Translations under genes and position numbers: made by a program | Shown here: in pieces, positions 17,904-26,331 of the stretch | How the letters are laid out: each line of letters begins with the position of its first letter | Position numbering within the stretch: the first letter of the stretch is position 1 | Notes under the pieces: generated by a model | Told to the model about the DNA's origin: nothing | What the model saw: only the letters and a program-made list of their open reading frames with translations | Database searches by the model: none | Source of the DNA: Falsiphaeobacter marinintestinus | GTDB taxonomy: Bacteria; Pseudomonadota; Alphaproteobacteria; Rhodobacterales; Rhodobacteraceae | Direction of reading: 5' to 3' | Assembly (NCBI RefSeq): GCF_007923355.1 | Contig: NZ_VOGO01000008.1 | Span: 124,001-188,000 of the forward strand | DNA length: 64,000 nt

Positions 17904-20668
17904 TGGCCCAACCTGTCCAGCAGCGCAGGCACATGGACCTGATCCGATTTGTAGTTCCCGGTCAGCACATGCATCACCAGATTGACGCCAAAGCGATAGG
18001 CCAACTCGCGCTGTCGTTCGCCCGAATACCCGCGCCCGACGGGAAACAGCGTGCGCCCGTCCTTGTCCGTGGCCCAGGCCGAGGCCCAGTCGTTGCCGCC
18101 GATCACCACCGGCGTCACCCCGTCATTGAGGTTGCGAAACGGCATGCCTTCGATCTGTTCGGCGTCGGGCGGCGCGGCTTCGACCCAGATGTCGCGGCTG
18201 GTATGACGGCCGGGAAAGTCCTGCAACAAATAGAACGTGCGCGTCAGCACATGATCGGGCGGCAAAGGCTCCAATGGCGGAATGTCCAGCGGGGCCGCCA
18301 ATTGCTGCAGCTTGCGACCATTCGGGCTGGCCGCACCAAACCCGGCAATATCGGCATCTCGCGTATCAAACAGGATCATCCCACCTGACCGTAAATAGGC
18401 GTTCAGCTTGGTGTAAGCCTCATCCGACGGGATCGGCTGATCCGGTGTGATCGGCCAATACAGTAGCGGGAAAAACGCCAGTTCGTCCCGCTCCAGATCC
18501 ACGCCAATCGGATTCGACGGCTCGACCGAGGTGCGGAAAAACAGCGTGTCGGACAGACCCAGCAAACCGGCAAACGCCGTGTCATCAATCGTCGCATTGC
18601 CGGTCAGCACATGCGCCAACGTCATCTCGGACGTGGCCGCAATCGCCAGATCGGTGTCGCTCTCCTGCGCGTCAACGGGCTGTGCCTGGCCAAGAGCAAC
18701 CACCAGTACCAAGGCCGTCATCCCCCGACGCGGCAAACCCAAGCGCCCGCCCAGGGCCAGCGACGCGATGATATCAGCGGTCAGCAAGATCAGCGCCAAG
18801 GCCAGCAACAGCCCGCCCAGGGGCTGTTCATCTTCAACCCCCAACCCGATCACCGGGACCGAGGCAGGCCACTCTGCAACTTGTAACGCGACATCCGTTG
18901 CCAAAACGTTACGGGCAATCCTGCGGGCTTCGTTGCCATAGACACCGGGCCTCAGATTTGGCCCCAACGCGTCTGTCACCAGCGCCGCGCCTTCCACGCC
19001 CGGAAGCGTTCCGGCATCCGCCATCTGCCCAAAGCCATCCATCACCCGAACCGGGCTCCACGTGGTGCCCTCAAGGTTGACGGCGGTCTGCGCCTTGGCC
19101 GCAGACGATACCGCCAGCCGGTCCAGCATTTCCACGAACAGCCCCGACAATGGCAGGCTCGACCATTCCGCATCCGCCGTGACATGAAACAGCACGATCT
19201 GCCCCAGCCCCAGCGGCTTGCGCGTCACCAACGGAGTGCCATCACTCAGCGCGGCAATCACCCGGTCGGCCAGATTGGGATCGGGCTGCGCCATCACCTG
19301 CGTCGACACGGTGACATCAGCGGGCACCCGCAGCCCGTAAAACGGCGAACTTTCAAGGAACGGTGCGAGGCTTTTCGCCTCGCCCCAGCTCATCGCGCCG
19401 CCGACACTGCGCCCGCCCCCCCGCAGCCGCACCGGCAACAGCGGGTCTTCGGCGTCACGGCCCAGATCGCTGGCCGCCATCCGCGGTCCGGCAAAGCGCA
19501 GCAACAGCCCGCCGTCTTCGATCCATTCGGTCAGTTCAGCCTGTTCCTGCGATGACAGGGTCACGACATCGGCCAGCGCAATCACATCCGGATTGGCGGG
19601 CAGCACCTCAAGCAGTGATCCGTCAACAAACTCGGCGCTCGGCACCAGAACCTGCGTCAGGTAATGCAGCGGAGACAACAGCTCCAACCCCTCGCGGTTC
19701 TGACGTCCGGCAATCAACGCCACCTCGCGCCGCCGCAGGCTGTCATCGGTCAGGGTCACGGACCCGGCTGATCGCTGGCCTTCCAGTTCAAACCGCGTCA
19801 CCCGCGCACGCAATTCCGACGGCATCGACAACGCGACCTGAGCCGTCAGATCTCCGGCTTCAAACTGCGCCTCAACCTTGTCCAATACCCGCACCGTGCC
19901 GGACGGGTCCGGCCCCAAAGCAAGGATCACCTGGTTGCGGGCTGGCCCCGGCAAGGACCGCGCCAAAGACAATTGCACCGCGCCATCCTCAAACGTCACA
20001 GGCTCAAGCCCGATGACCGGAGCGCCCGACTGAAACACCGTCACGCTGCCGCGGGCCTGCAACGCTTCCAGCACGGTTTCACGCCCGGCATATTCCAACC
20101 CGTCGCCCAGCCAATAACTGTCGACCGCACCCGGCATCGCGTCGATGTGGGCCAACGCCGCCTCGATCTGATCAGGTCCGGGCAACCACGCGGCGGGCTT
20201 CAACCCCGGCAACCGGCTTTGCACCACACCTGCAGATTGAAAGGCAACCGCCTCGGGATCGGACAGCCGCAACAGCGCCACCGGACGCCCCGACCGCCCG
20301 GCCTCGGCCAGTTGCGCGTCGATCAGATCGACCCGATCGGCCCAGCCCGTGGCCCCGGCCCAACTGGCGTCCAGCACCAGCAGCAATGGCCCCGATCCAT
20401 CATCCGCCTGACGCGGGTTCAGAACCGGACCGGCCAGCCCGATAATCACCGCCGCCAGCGCCAGCATGCGCAGCAACAACAGCCACCACGGGGTGCGGTC
20501 CGATATGCTTTCGTCGTCCTTCAGACCCAACAGAAGCGATACGCCCGGAAACGCCACACGGCGCGGCGCAGGCGGCACCGCCCGCAGGATGATCCACAGG
20601 ATCGGCAGCGCCAGCAGCCCCAGCAACAACCACGGGGTCGCAAACCCGATGCCCGCAAGAATGGTCAT
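17900..20668 (-). CDS. BatA-N/DUF4159 domain membrane protein
   Basis: Protein of 922 residues starting at ATG 20668, which overlaps the DUF58 gene's TGA (ATGA); the open frame further upstream lies inside that gene. The N-terminus has two BatA-type helices (FATPWLLLGLLALPILWIIL, then a second helix after TPWWLLLLRML). A vWA-like segment follows (GPLLLVLDASWAGATGWADR). The middle carries GATase-like parts (TEWIEDGGLLLRFAGPRMAA) and two further helices near residue 690. The C-terminal 200 residues are a DUF4159 domain (FFPLLYWPITPDQPIP, LRSGGMILFDTRDAD). Translational coupling on both sides argues that its product works with the MoxR ATPase and the DUF58 protein. Confidence 0.85.
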   Translation of the reverse strand: MTILAGIGFATPWLLLGLLALPILWIILRAVPPAPRRVAFPGVSLLLGLKDDESISDRTPWWLLLLRMLALAAVIIGLAGPVLNPRQADDGSGPLLLVLDASWAGATGWADRVDLIDAQLAEAGRSGRPVALLRLSDPEAVAFQSAGVVQSRLPGLKPAAWLPGPDQIEAALAHIDAMPGAVDSYWLGDGLEYAGRETVLEALQARGSVTVFQSGAPVIGLEPVTFEDGAVQLSLARSLPGPARNQVILALGPDPSGTVRVLDKVEAQFEAGDLTAQVALSMPSELRARVTRFELEGQRSAGSVTLTDDSLRRREVALIAGRQNREGLELLSPLHYLTQVLVPSAEFVDGSLLEVLPANPDVIALADVVTLSSQEQAELTEWIEDGGLLLRFAGPRMAASDLGRDAEDPLLPVRLRGGGRSVGGAMSWGEAKSLAPFLESSPFYGLRVPADVTVSTQVMAQPDPNLADRVIAALSDGTPLVTRKPLGLGQIVLFHVTADAEWSSLPLSGLFVEMLDRLAVSSAAKAQTAVNLEGTTWSPVRVMDGFGQMADAGTLPGVEGAALVTDALGPNLRPGVYGNEARRIARNVLATDVALQVAEWPASVPVIGLGVEDEQPLGGLLLALALILLTADIIASLALGGRLGLPRRGMTALVLVVALGQAQPVDAQESDTDLAIAATSEMTLAHVLTGNATIDDTAFAGLLGLSDTLFFRTSVEPSNPIGVDLERDELAFFPLLYWPITPDQPIPSDEAYTKLNAYLRSGGMILFDTRDADIAGFGAASPNGRKLQQLAAPLDIPPLEPLPPDHVLTRTFYLLQDFPGRHTSRDIWVEAAPPDAEQIEGMPFRNLNDGVTPVVIGGNDWASAWATDKDGRTLFPVGRGYSGERQRELAYRFGVNLVMHVLTGNYKSDQVHVPALLDRLGQ

Positions 20669-21540
20669 CGTGTGCCCCCGTCCAGTGCCCGGTACAGCCA
20701 CAGCAACGCCGATTGCGCGCTGTCGCCAGTATGATGCAGCCCCAGATGCCAGCCGGTAACCCGGCACAACTGGGCCAGTTCTTCTTTGCGCTCGGCCAGC
20801 CGATCCTGATACCGCGTGCGCAATTCACCGGCCTTCAAAGTCTCATGCACCAGCGTGCCGCCGATGCTTTGAAAAATCGTGCGTCCCTGAAACGGAAACA
20901 TCTCTTCGCTTGGGTCCAGCACCTGCAGGATCACCCCGCGCACGCCACGATCTGCGGCCTTGGTCAGGGCCAGCCTGACCTCATCCATCTCACCCAGAAA
21001 ATCCGAGATAAAAACCGCCCGCGCATGCGGGATCATCGACCGGTGTTCGGGGGGCGAATAATCTTCGGGCTGGTCCTGTGTCAGGCTTTCGGCCAGCCGA
21101 TAGACCTGATTGTTGCCGCGCCGGGGCGGCAATGTCGTTCCGCTCAGCCCCACGCGTTCGCCGCCGCGCACCAACAGGATCGCCGTGGCCAGCCCCAGCA
21201 GCCGCGCGCGCTCGACCTTGTCCGGCAGCTCTTTACCGGATGAAAACCGCATCGAGGCGCCCTGATCGACCCACAGCATCACCGATTGCGCAATCTGCCA
21301 TTCGCGTTCGCGTACGAATTGCTGATCCCCCCGGGCCGAGCGGCGATGGTCGATCATCCGCTTGCTGTCACCCATCTGAACCGGGCGGTATTGCCAGAAA
21401 TCATCGCCCAGACCAGCCCGTCGCCGACCATGGTCCCCCAGCAGAACGGTGCCTGCCAGATGCTCGGCCCGCGCCAACAGCGGCGGCAGTCGGCCGGCTT
21501 CACTTTCCGAGCGTTCGCGAAGGGAACTGGCAGATGTCAC
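20665..21540 (-). CDS. DUF58 domain protein (MoxR partner)
   Basis: Protein of 291 residues with the DUF58 signature: GRRRAGLGDDFWQYRPVQMGDSKRMIDHRRSARGDQQFVREREW, in which the YRP, D-x-R-x-IDW-like and REREW elements are clear. A vWA-like fold follows (VMLWVDQGASMRF, AVFISDFLGEMDEV), with a D-x-[GS]-x-S-like metal site (DQGAS). It overlaps moxR by 4 bases and the DUF4159 gene by 4 bases. Family knowledge: DUF58 proteins are encoded next to MoxR ATPases and are thought to be their clients or adaptors. The process served here is not known. Confidence 0.88.
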   Translation of the reverse strand: MTSASSLRERSESEAGRLPPLLARAEHLAGTVLLGDHGRRRAGLGDDFWQYRPVQMGDSKRMIDHRRSARGDQQFVREREWQIAQSVMLWVDQGASMRFSSGKELPDKVERARLLGLATAILLVRGGERVGLSGTTLPPRRGNNQVYRLAESLTQDQPEDYSPPEHRSMIPHARAVFISDFLGEMDEVRLALTKAADRGVRGVILQVLDPSEEMFPFQGRTIFQSIGGTLVHETLKAGELRTRYQDRLAERKEELAQLCRVTGWHLGLHHTGDSAQSALLWLYRALDGGTR

Positions 21541-22553
21541 GCGGCGGCCCCGGCCTGTGCGGTCGGGGTCAGACTGGCAGCGGTGTCGCGGATCAGACCG
21601 GCAAGGCTGTCGCCCCGCGCCCGTGCTGCAAAGGTCAGCGCCATCCGGTGGCTCAGCACCGGTTGCGCCATGTCGATCACGTCATCCACATTCGGGGCCA
21701 ACCGTCCCTGCAACAACGCCCGTGCGCGCACCGTCATCATCAACGCCTGCGCCGCACGCGGCCCCGGCCCCCAGGACACGGTTTCGGCCACACGATCAGA
21801 CACATCCGCCTCTTCGGGGCGGAAGGCGCGCACCAGATCCAAAATCATCTCGACCACAGAGTCGCCCACCGGCATCCGCCGCAACAGGGTCTGTGCTGCG
21901 ATCAATTCGTCAGCCGTAAACACTGCGTGGGCCTCATCCTCGGTCACACCGGTTGTGGCCAGCAGGATGTCCCGCTCGGTCGCGCGATCCGGATATTCCA
22001 CATCGATCTGAACCAGAAACCGGTCCAGCTGCGCTTCGGGCAGGGGATAGGTGCCTTCCTGTTCAATCGGGTTCTGCGTGGCCAGCACATGAAACGGCGC
22101 CTCAAGCGCGCGATCTTCGCCCGCCACGGTCACCGTGCGCTCCTGCATCGCCTGCAACAGCGCCGATTGTGTCCGCGGACTGGCGCGGTTGATTTCATCG
22201 GCCATCAGCAACTGGCAAAAGATCGGCCCCGGCACAAACCGAAACGCCCGCGACCCGTCGGGCGCGGTATCCAACACTTCCGAGCCCAGAATATCCGCCG
22301 GCATCAGATCCGGCGTGAACTGGATCCGGTTGCCATCCAGCCCCATCACCGTCGACAGGGTTTCAACCAGCCGCGTCTTGCCCAGACCGGGCAAACCGAT
22401 CAGCAGCGCGTGTCCACCGCACAACAATGCGGCCAGGGTCAGGTCGACAACCCGTTCCTGCCCGATGAACCGGCGGGTGATCGAGGCGCGCGCCTCGGCC
22501 AGCTTGGCTTCGAGCGCTTCGATTTCCGTAACAAGGTCGGCAGGATCGGACAT
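21537..22553 (-). CDS. MoxR family AAA+ ATPase
   Basis: Hexameric AAA+ chaperone-type ATPase, 338 residues, first gene of the four-gene operon. GAAGGGA precedes the ATG at 22553. Motifs visible are Walker A (GLPGLGKT), Walker B (LLMADEINRASP), sensor 1 (VLATQNPIEQEGTYPLPEAQLDRF) and the sensor 2 region (GPRAAQALMMTVRARALL). MoxR proteins assemble or activate metalloproteins and vWA-domain complexes. It diverges from the DUF1285 gene, the two starts being 52 bases apart. Confidence 0.93.
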   Translation of the reverse strand: MSDPADLVTEIEALEAKLAEARASITRRFIGQERVVDLTLAALLCGGHALLIGLPGLGKTRLVETLSTVMGLDGNRIQFTPDLMPADILGSEVLDTAPDGSRAFRFVPGPIFCQLLMADEINRASPRTQSALLQAMQERTVTVAGEDRALEAPFHVLATQNPIEQEGTYPLPEAQLDRFLVQIDVEYPDRATERDILLATTGVTEDEAHAVFTADELIAAQTLLRRMPVGDSVVEMILDLVRAFRPEEADVSDRVAETVSWGPGPRAAQALMMTVRARALLQGRLAPNVDDVIDMAQPVLSHRMALTFAARARGDSLAGLIRDTAASLTPTAQAGAAA

Positions 22554-22605
22554 GACATTCCCTTCGTGGCACTTATATAGCCTTAGTGTATCTCGCCGGA
22601 ACGAA

Positions 22606-23199
22606 ATGGCAAAAGCAATGAGCGGACAAAAAGTCGTTACCCCAAGTGCAGAGGGCATCGCAGATGCGATTCGCGCCACCAAAAGTCGCGGTTTACCGCC
22701 TGTTCACCTGTGGAACCCGCCGTTTTGCGGCGATCTGGACATGCGGATCGCACGCGATGGCACATGGTTTTATTTGGGCACTCCCATAGGCCGACCCGCG
22801 CTGGTGCGGCTATTTTCGTCCATTCTGAAGAAAGAAGGTCACAAATACGTTCTCGTGACCCCGGTCGAAAAGGTGGGAATCACCGTTGACGACGCGCCTT
22901 TCGTCGCCGTCGATTACGAGGTGACCGGGGATGGCCCCGATCAGACCCTGACCTTCACCACCCATGTCGGCGACACTGCCGTGGCCGGACCCGACCATCC
23001 GATCCGGGTTGAACGCGACCCCGAAACAGGTGAGCCGTCCCCCTACGTGCTGATCCGCGCAAACCTTGAGGCGCTGATCGATCGCAAAAGCTTTTACCGC
23101 CTGGTCGATATCGGCACCCATAACGATGGCTGGTTCGGCCTGTGGTCCTCGGGCCAGTTCTTCCCGATCATCCCGTCGGATGACCTTACCAGCACATAA
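22606..23199 (+). CDS. DUF1285 family protein
   Basis: Cytoplasmic protein of 197 residues (ATG 22606; ATG 22618 is an alternative). DUF1285 hallmarks are PVHLWNPPFCGDLDMRIARDG, WFYLGTPIGRPALVRLFSSIL and the EKVGITVDDAPF block, with NDGWFGLWSSGQFFPI near the end. The family is widespread in Alphaproteobacteria, often beside moxR operons as here, and has no assigned function. The divergent arrangement with moxR suggests a shared control region of about 50 bases. Confidence 0.88.
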   Translation: MAKAMSGQKVVTPSAEGIADAIRATKSRGLPPVHLWNPPFCGDLDMRIARDGTWFYLGTPIGRPALVRLFSSILKKEGHKYVLVTPVEKVGITVDDAPFVAVDYEVTGDGPDQTLTFTTHVGDTAVAGPDHPIRVERDPETGEPSPYVLIRANLEALIDRKSFYRLVDIGTHNDGWFGLWSSGQFFPIIPSDDLTST

Positions 23200-23525
23200 T
23201 CAACCCGCATCCGCACCGTCCGAAGCCATCCACAATCCCACGCTTGCCGAGCCATCGAAAGCGTGACCTGGGTTCAAAGGGGCAAGTGATAAGAAAGCGC
23301 CCACAACCGCACTGTGCAAGCAACTGGCTTTGCAAAGCCCAAAAATTGCCACCAACACGACCTTAGTGCCCAATGCAGATAATGGCAGGAATGAGCCCTA
23401 ATTAGCGAGCGCCCACGCCACGACGAACGTCTGCTTCCGTAGCACAACTCACGACCTATGCATCAACCCGCCATGACAAGTAACTCAACAAGCTTTCGAG
23501 GTGCCTACCGTAAGTTATACCGTCC
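23200..23525. other. Gene-poor stretch between DUF1285 and the collar-like protein
   Basis: No open frame with a ribosome site and no RNA gene was seen in these 326 bases. Base composition shifts towards AT in the second half. A 14-base perfect palindrome, GGCTTTGCAAAGCC (23326-23339), is followed by CAAAAATT. It lacks a downstream T-run on the plus strand, so it is not a convincing terminator. Confidence 0.5.
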
Positions 23526-24083
23526 TCAATTTTTTATGCAAAAGTTAAGCGGATAGTATGGAGGTAAGTTATTGTGGGGTTCACCGGAGCCATTTGAAGA
23601 AATACTCCCAGTTGGAATGAGAGCGTCCACAGCAACAATTGTTCCTAGCGCAGGGCTTTTTTTGTCATTGTAAGCCTCCGAGCCTTTCCCTGCCAACTGA
23701 ATAGCCGACCCAGTAAAGGTGTGGTCATGGCTAGGCATCTCCATTTTCGAGATAATATGCGTTTCTTCTCCACCGCTTCTGCTCAACTCATATGTTGATA
23801 GCGGAATAGGTGGGCTCAGATTGCCATCTGGCAAAACCTTCTGCCATGTATCATGCTTTGAGTGTGTCGAAGTTCCAGCTCCCACAATAAAACGCCCAGT
23901 TGCTTCGGTGTAAGGTCGCCAGCCGTTTTTTGGGCAATCCTGATCAAAGGCCAACACTGCGCCTGTTGGTACACCAATTCCTACGTCAATTGACTGAATT
24001 GCGTTCCACATTGCATAGATTGCTCCGAGCGTCAGGGCTGTCAGTACACCAACGATGACTTTTTCTTTAACGCTATTGAACAT
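23526..24083 (-). CDS. Membrane-anchored phage-tail-collar-like protein
   Basis: Protein of 185 residues in AT-richer DNA unlike its neighbours. One N-terminal helix (VIVGVLTALTLGAIYAMW) would anchor it with the rest outside the cytoplasm. The remainder resembles tail-collar/short-tail-fibre domains: VPTGAVLAFDQDCPKNGWRPY, then ATGRFIVGAG, then MPSHDHTFTGS, then the closing NLPPYYPLNFCIKN. That order (G.v..f....cP.GW, GrFivG, mPsHdH, PPyy.L.fCik) is typical of the collar family and of related metagenomic secreted proteins. No other phage genes are nearby. Likely acquired horizontally; role unknown. Confidence 0.7.
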   Translation of the reverse strand: MFNSVKEKVIVGVLTALTLGAIYAMWNAIQSIDVGIGVPTGAVLAFDQDCPKNGWRPYTEATGRFIVGAGTSTHSKHDTWQKVLPDGNLSPPIPLSTYELSRSGGEETHIISKMEMPSHDHTFTGSAIQLAGKGSEAYNDKKSPALGTIVAVDALIPTGSISSNGSGEPHNNLPPYYPLNFCIKN

Positions 24084-24350
24084 GAAAACTCGTTCTCCTC
24101 TTAATCTCCACAGCTACATGGTCTGTTTTTAGATTTTGGCAATTATAACACGGAGCGATACCCATTCATAATGCTGTTTATGCGCCGACGGCCCCGAAAG
24201 CTTACATTCAGTGCACACGCGGCGAATTCGCGCTTTGTCCGCATCGCTGTCGTTCACACAGAATGCAGCGAAGGTCAGCAAACCACTCAACGTGCTGGAA
24301 AGCCGTGCCTGCTTTTGCCTGTCATTCCGTCGGATAACGGCACATTCCGC

Positions 24351-25334
24351 TCAGTTCAGCAGCGCTGCAGTCTCGTGGCGGCGCAACAACGGGCGGGCCG
24401 GTTGAAACAGCTCTGAACTTGCCAGATCGGGAAACAGCTGCAAAATCTCGTCCCGGCTGTCGCGTCCCAATCCGTCCAGCGACATGCCGTTCACCAGCAG
24501 GCTTTCGGTCAACAGCCCCTCGGCATCGACGATCTGATGCTGGTCGAACATGACGTGCCAATAGGTCACGGTCCCGCCGGGCTGCACCACGGCACTGTCG
24601 CCCGCGCACAGATGAATCGCCGCGCTCAGCGCCTGATCCACCCCAAGATGCAACATGGCCTGTGGCCCGCCCATCATCACCCGGTGCTGTTGCGACAGCA
24701 GAATATCGCGCTTCAGCCCCAGAAACCCCTTCTTCAGGCAGACCGGAGCCAGCGCGCCGCTGGCTTCAACTGTCTGCGATCCGATCCAACGCACCCGTTG
24801 AAACCCGTCATCCAGCGTCCACACCCGGTCCCCGACCTGCAGCTCTTCGATGGCTCTCCGCCCACCGGGCACCTTCAGCCGGGTGCCGGTCGTAAAACAG
24901 GCGACGAATTCGTCATATTCGTTGGTTTGCTGGTGTGATGTGCGTTCAACATTGAACGTATAGGTCTGCCCGGCCACCATCGGCACGGTCGAGATCAGCC
25001 CATGCACAGCCCCCTGAGAGTACCCACTCAGGTTGAAATGAACCGATGTCACCTGGTGCCCGGTGGATGTGTTGATCAGGTCATAAGCCGACACAACCGA
25101 TGTTCCGGCCGCATAAGACGTCCCATCAATGTTGACCGCGTCGACCAGCGTCTGATTGTTGGCGACCTCGTCAAAGTTGTTATCGCCGTCGCTGACTTCG
25201 ATCAGGGTCGGGGTGGCCCCGGAAACCAGCGTCAGCGAAAACGTCGGAGATCCGGCCGCAGCCGCCCCTTGTTCGTTCGGAAGGCCACCGACAAAATCTG
25301 ACGGCGAATAGACATACAGATAATAATTGGGCAA
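24351..25334 (-). CDS. Hint (Hedgehog/intein) domain protein
   Basis: Protein of 327 residues. The N-terminal 145 residues are a beta-rich, glycine/threonine-rich segment. The Hint domain starts at the conserved Cys of CFTTGTRLKVPGGRRAIEELQVGDRVWTL, continues through QRVRWIGSQTV and ILLSQQHRVMM, and ends with YWHVMFDQHQIVDAEGLLTESLL. This architecture is common and multicopy in Roseobacter-group genomes, where these proteins are probably secreted. The splicing-type Cys is present. The C-terminal HN splice motif is absent, so protein splicing is not expected. Function unknown. Confidence 0.85.
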   Translation of the reverse strand: MPNYYLYVYSPSDFVGGLPNEQGAAAAGSPTFSLTLVSGATPTLIEVSDGDNNFDEVANNQTLVDAVNIDGTSYAAGTSVVSAYDLINTSTGHQVTSVHFNLSGYSQGAVHGLISTVPMVAGQTYTFNVERTSHQQTNEYDEFVACFTTGTRLKVPGGRRAIEELQVGDRVWTLDDGFQRVRWIGSQTVEASGALAPVCLKKGFLGLKRDILLSQQHRVMMGGPQAMLHLGVDQALSAAIHLCAGDSAVVQPGGTVTYWHVMFDQHQIVDAEGLLTESLLVNGMSLDGLGRDSRDEILQLFPDLASSELFQPARPLLRRHETAALLN

Positions 25335-25603
25335 AGGCAGCCAGCTTTCTCGTTAACCAGGCCCGACAAGCAGAAGGCGGACAAAAAACTCGTACAACTC
25401 AGATCAATAGACCGAAGGTATGGGCCGTATCAGGGTATACTTAGGCAGATTTTCCCCTTCAGACCCGGACCGCGGCGGCCCCCGCCTGCCAATCCTCTGC
25501 AGGGCAGACACCGATAATGCCGCCCCCCCGGACCGGGGTGTGTTGCGGCGCTTCGGGAAATGGTGCAGCCTTTTTCCTCTAACCTCAGGGAAAGTGACAC
25601 AGG

Positions 25604-26302
25604 ATGATTGAAGCCCCGCCAACGCTGACGATCAAGGCATCGTTTCGGCGCCCGACAGATCAACAGATCGCTGCCTTTCAGGGGGTGCCCACAGGATTTG
25701 TCGTCGATGCGCTTCTTGGTGGCGGCGCTTTGGCGTCCCGCATTCAACCGGTCGGAGCGGGACGCGACATTCGCTGCATCGCCGCAGGGCCCGCGTTGAC
25801 CGCCGATTGTGGCGCTGCCGATGTTCTGGCCGCCTTCGCGGCGCTCAAATTCATCACACCCGGCGACGTGGTCGTGTCAGCCTTTGCAGGTCACACCGGA
25901 TGCGCCGCAGCTGGGGATCGCCTTGTGGGTATGATGAAAAACAACGGCGCCGCAGGGTTTATCACGGACGGCCCGGTCCGAGACTACGATGGCATCGTCT
26001 CGGTCGGCCTGCCGATGTGGTGCGCAGGTCTGACACCTGCGTCTCCGCACATGTCCGGCCCCGGATCAGTTGGCTTTCCAATCCAGATCGGCGGACAAGA
26101 GATTGAAACCGGCGATATGATCGTCGCCGACCGGGATGGCGTTGTTGTCGTCCCGTTTGAGCGCATCGACGACGTTATCGAGAAGCTGGCGCAAATCTCT
26201 GAACTTGAGAAATCGCTCGACGCCAAGGTTGCCCAAGGGCTTAAAGTGCCCGATTGGGTCGAGGATTTTCTGGCAAGCGACAAAACTGTCCTCAGGAACT
26301 AA
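25604..26302 (+). CDS. RraA-like / HMG-aldolase family protein
   Basis: Protein of 232 residues with the RraA-like fold. The motifs GDRLVGMMKNNGAAGFITDG and PVRDYDGI supply the conserved Gly-Asp and the DG..RD metal/substrate pair used by 4-hydroxy-4-methyl-2-oxoglutarate aldolases and oxaloacetate decarboxylases. A late VVVADRDGVVVVPFERID segment is also family-typical. Members were formerly misnamed menaquinone methyltransferases. The gene stands alone, converging on polA (29 bases between the stops). The reaction is likely pyruvate-releasing C-C lyase chemistry on a dicarboxylic acid, with substrate unknown. Confidence 0.82.
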   Translation: MIEAPPTLTIKASFRRPTDQQIAAFQGVPTGFVVDALLGGGALASRIQPVGAGRDIRCIAAGPALTADCGAADVLAAFAALKFITPGDVVVSAFAGHTGCAAAGDRLVGMMKNNGAAGFITDGPVRDYDGIVSVGLPMWCAGLTPASPHMSGPGSVGFPIQIGGQEIETGDMIVADRDGVVVVPFERIDDVIEKLAQISELEKSLDAKVAQGLKVPDWVEDFLASDKTVLRN

Positions 26303-26331
26303 GGGCTTTCGCCACCACTCCCTTTGCGGGC

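Noticed and set aside
23260-23300. tRNA-like GGTTCAAAG segment
   Set aside because: No T-stem pairing, no acceptor stem and no anticodon arm can be folded around it.
23326-23339. GGCTTTGCAAAGCC palindrome as a terminator of the DUF1285 gene
   Set aside because: About 130 bases beyond the stop, no room for a loop and no following T-run on that strand.
24171-24416. Plus-strand 81-codon frame upstream of the Hint gene's 3' end
   Set aside because: No ribosome site or motif, and it runs into the Hint coding region on the opposite strand.
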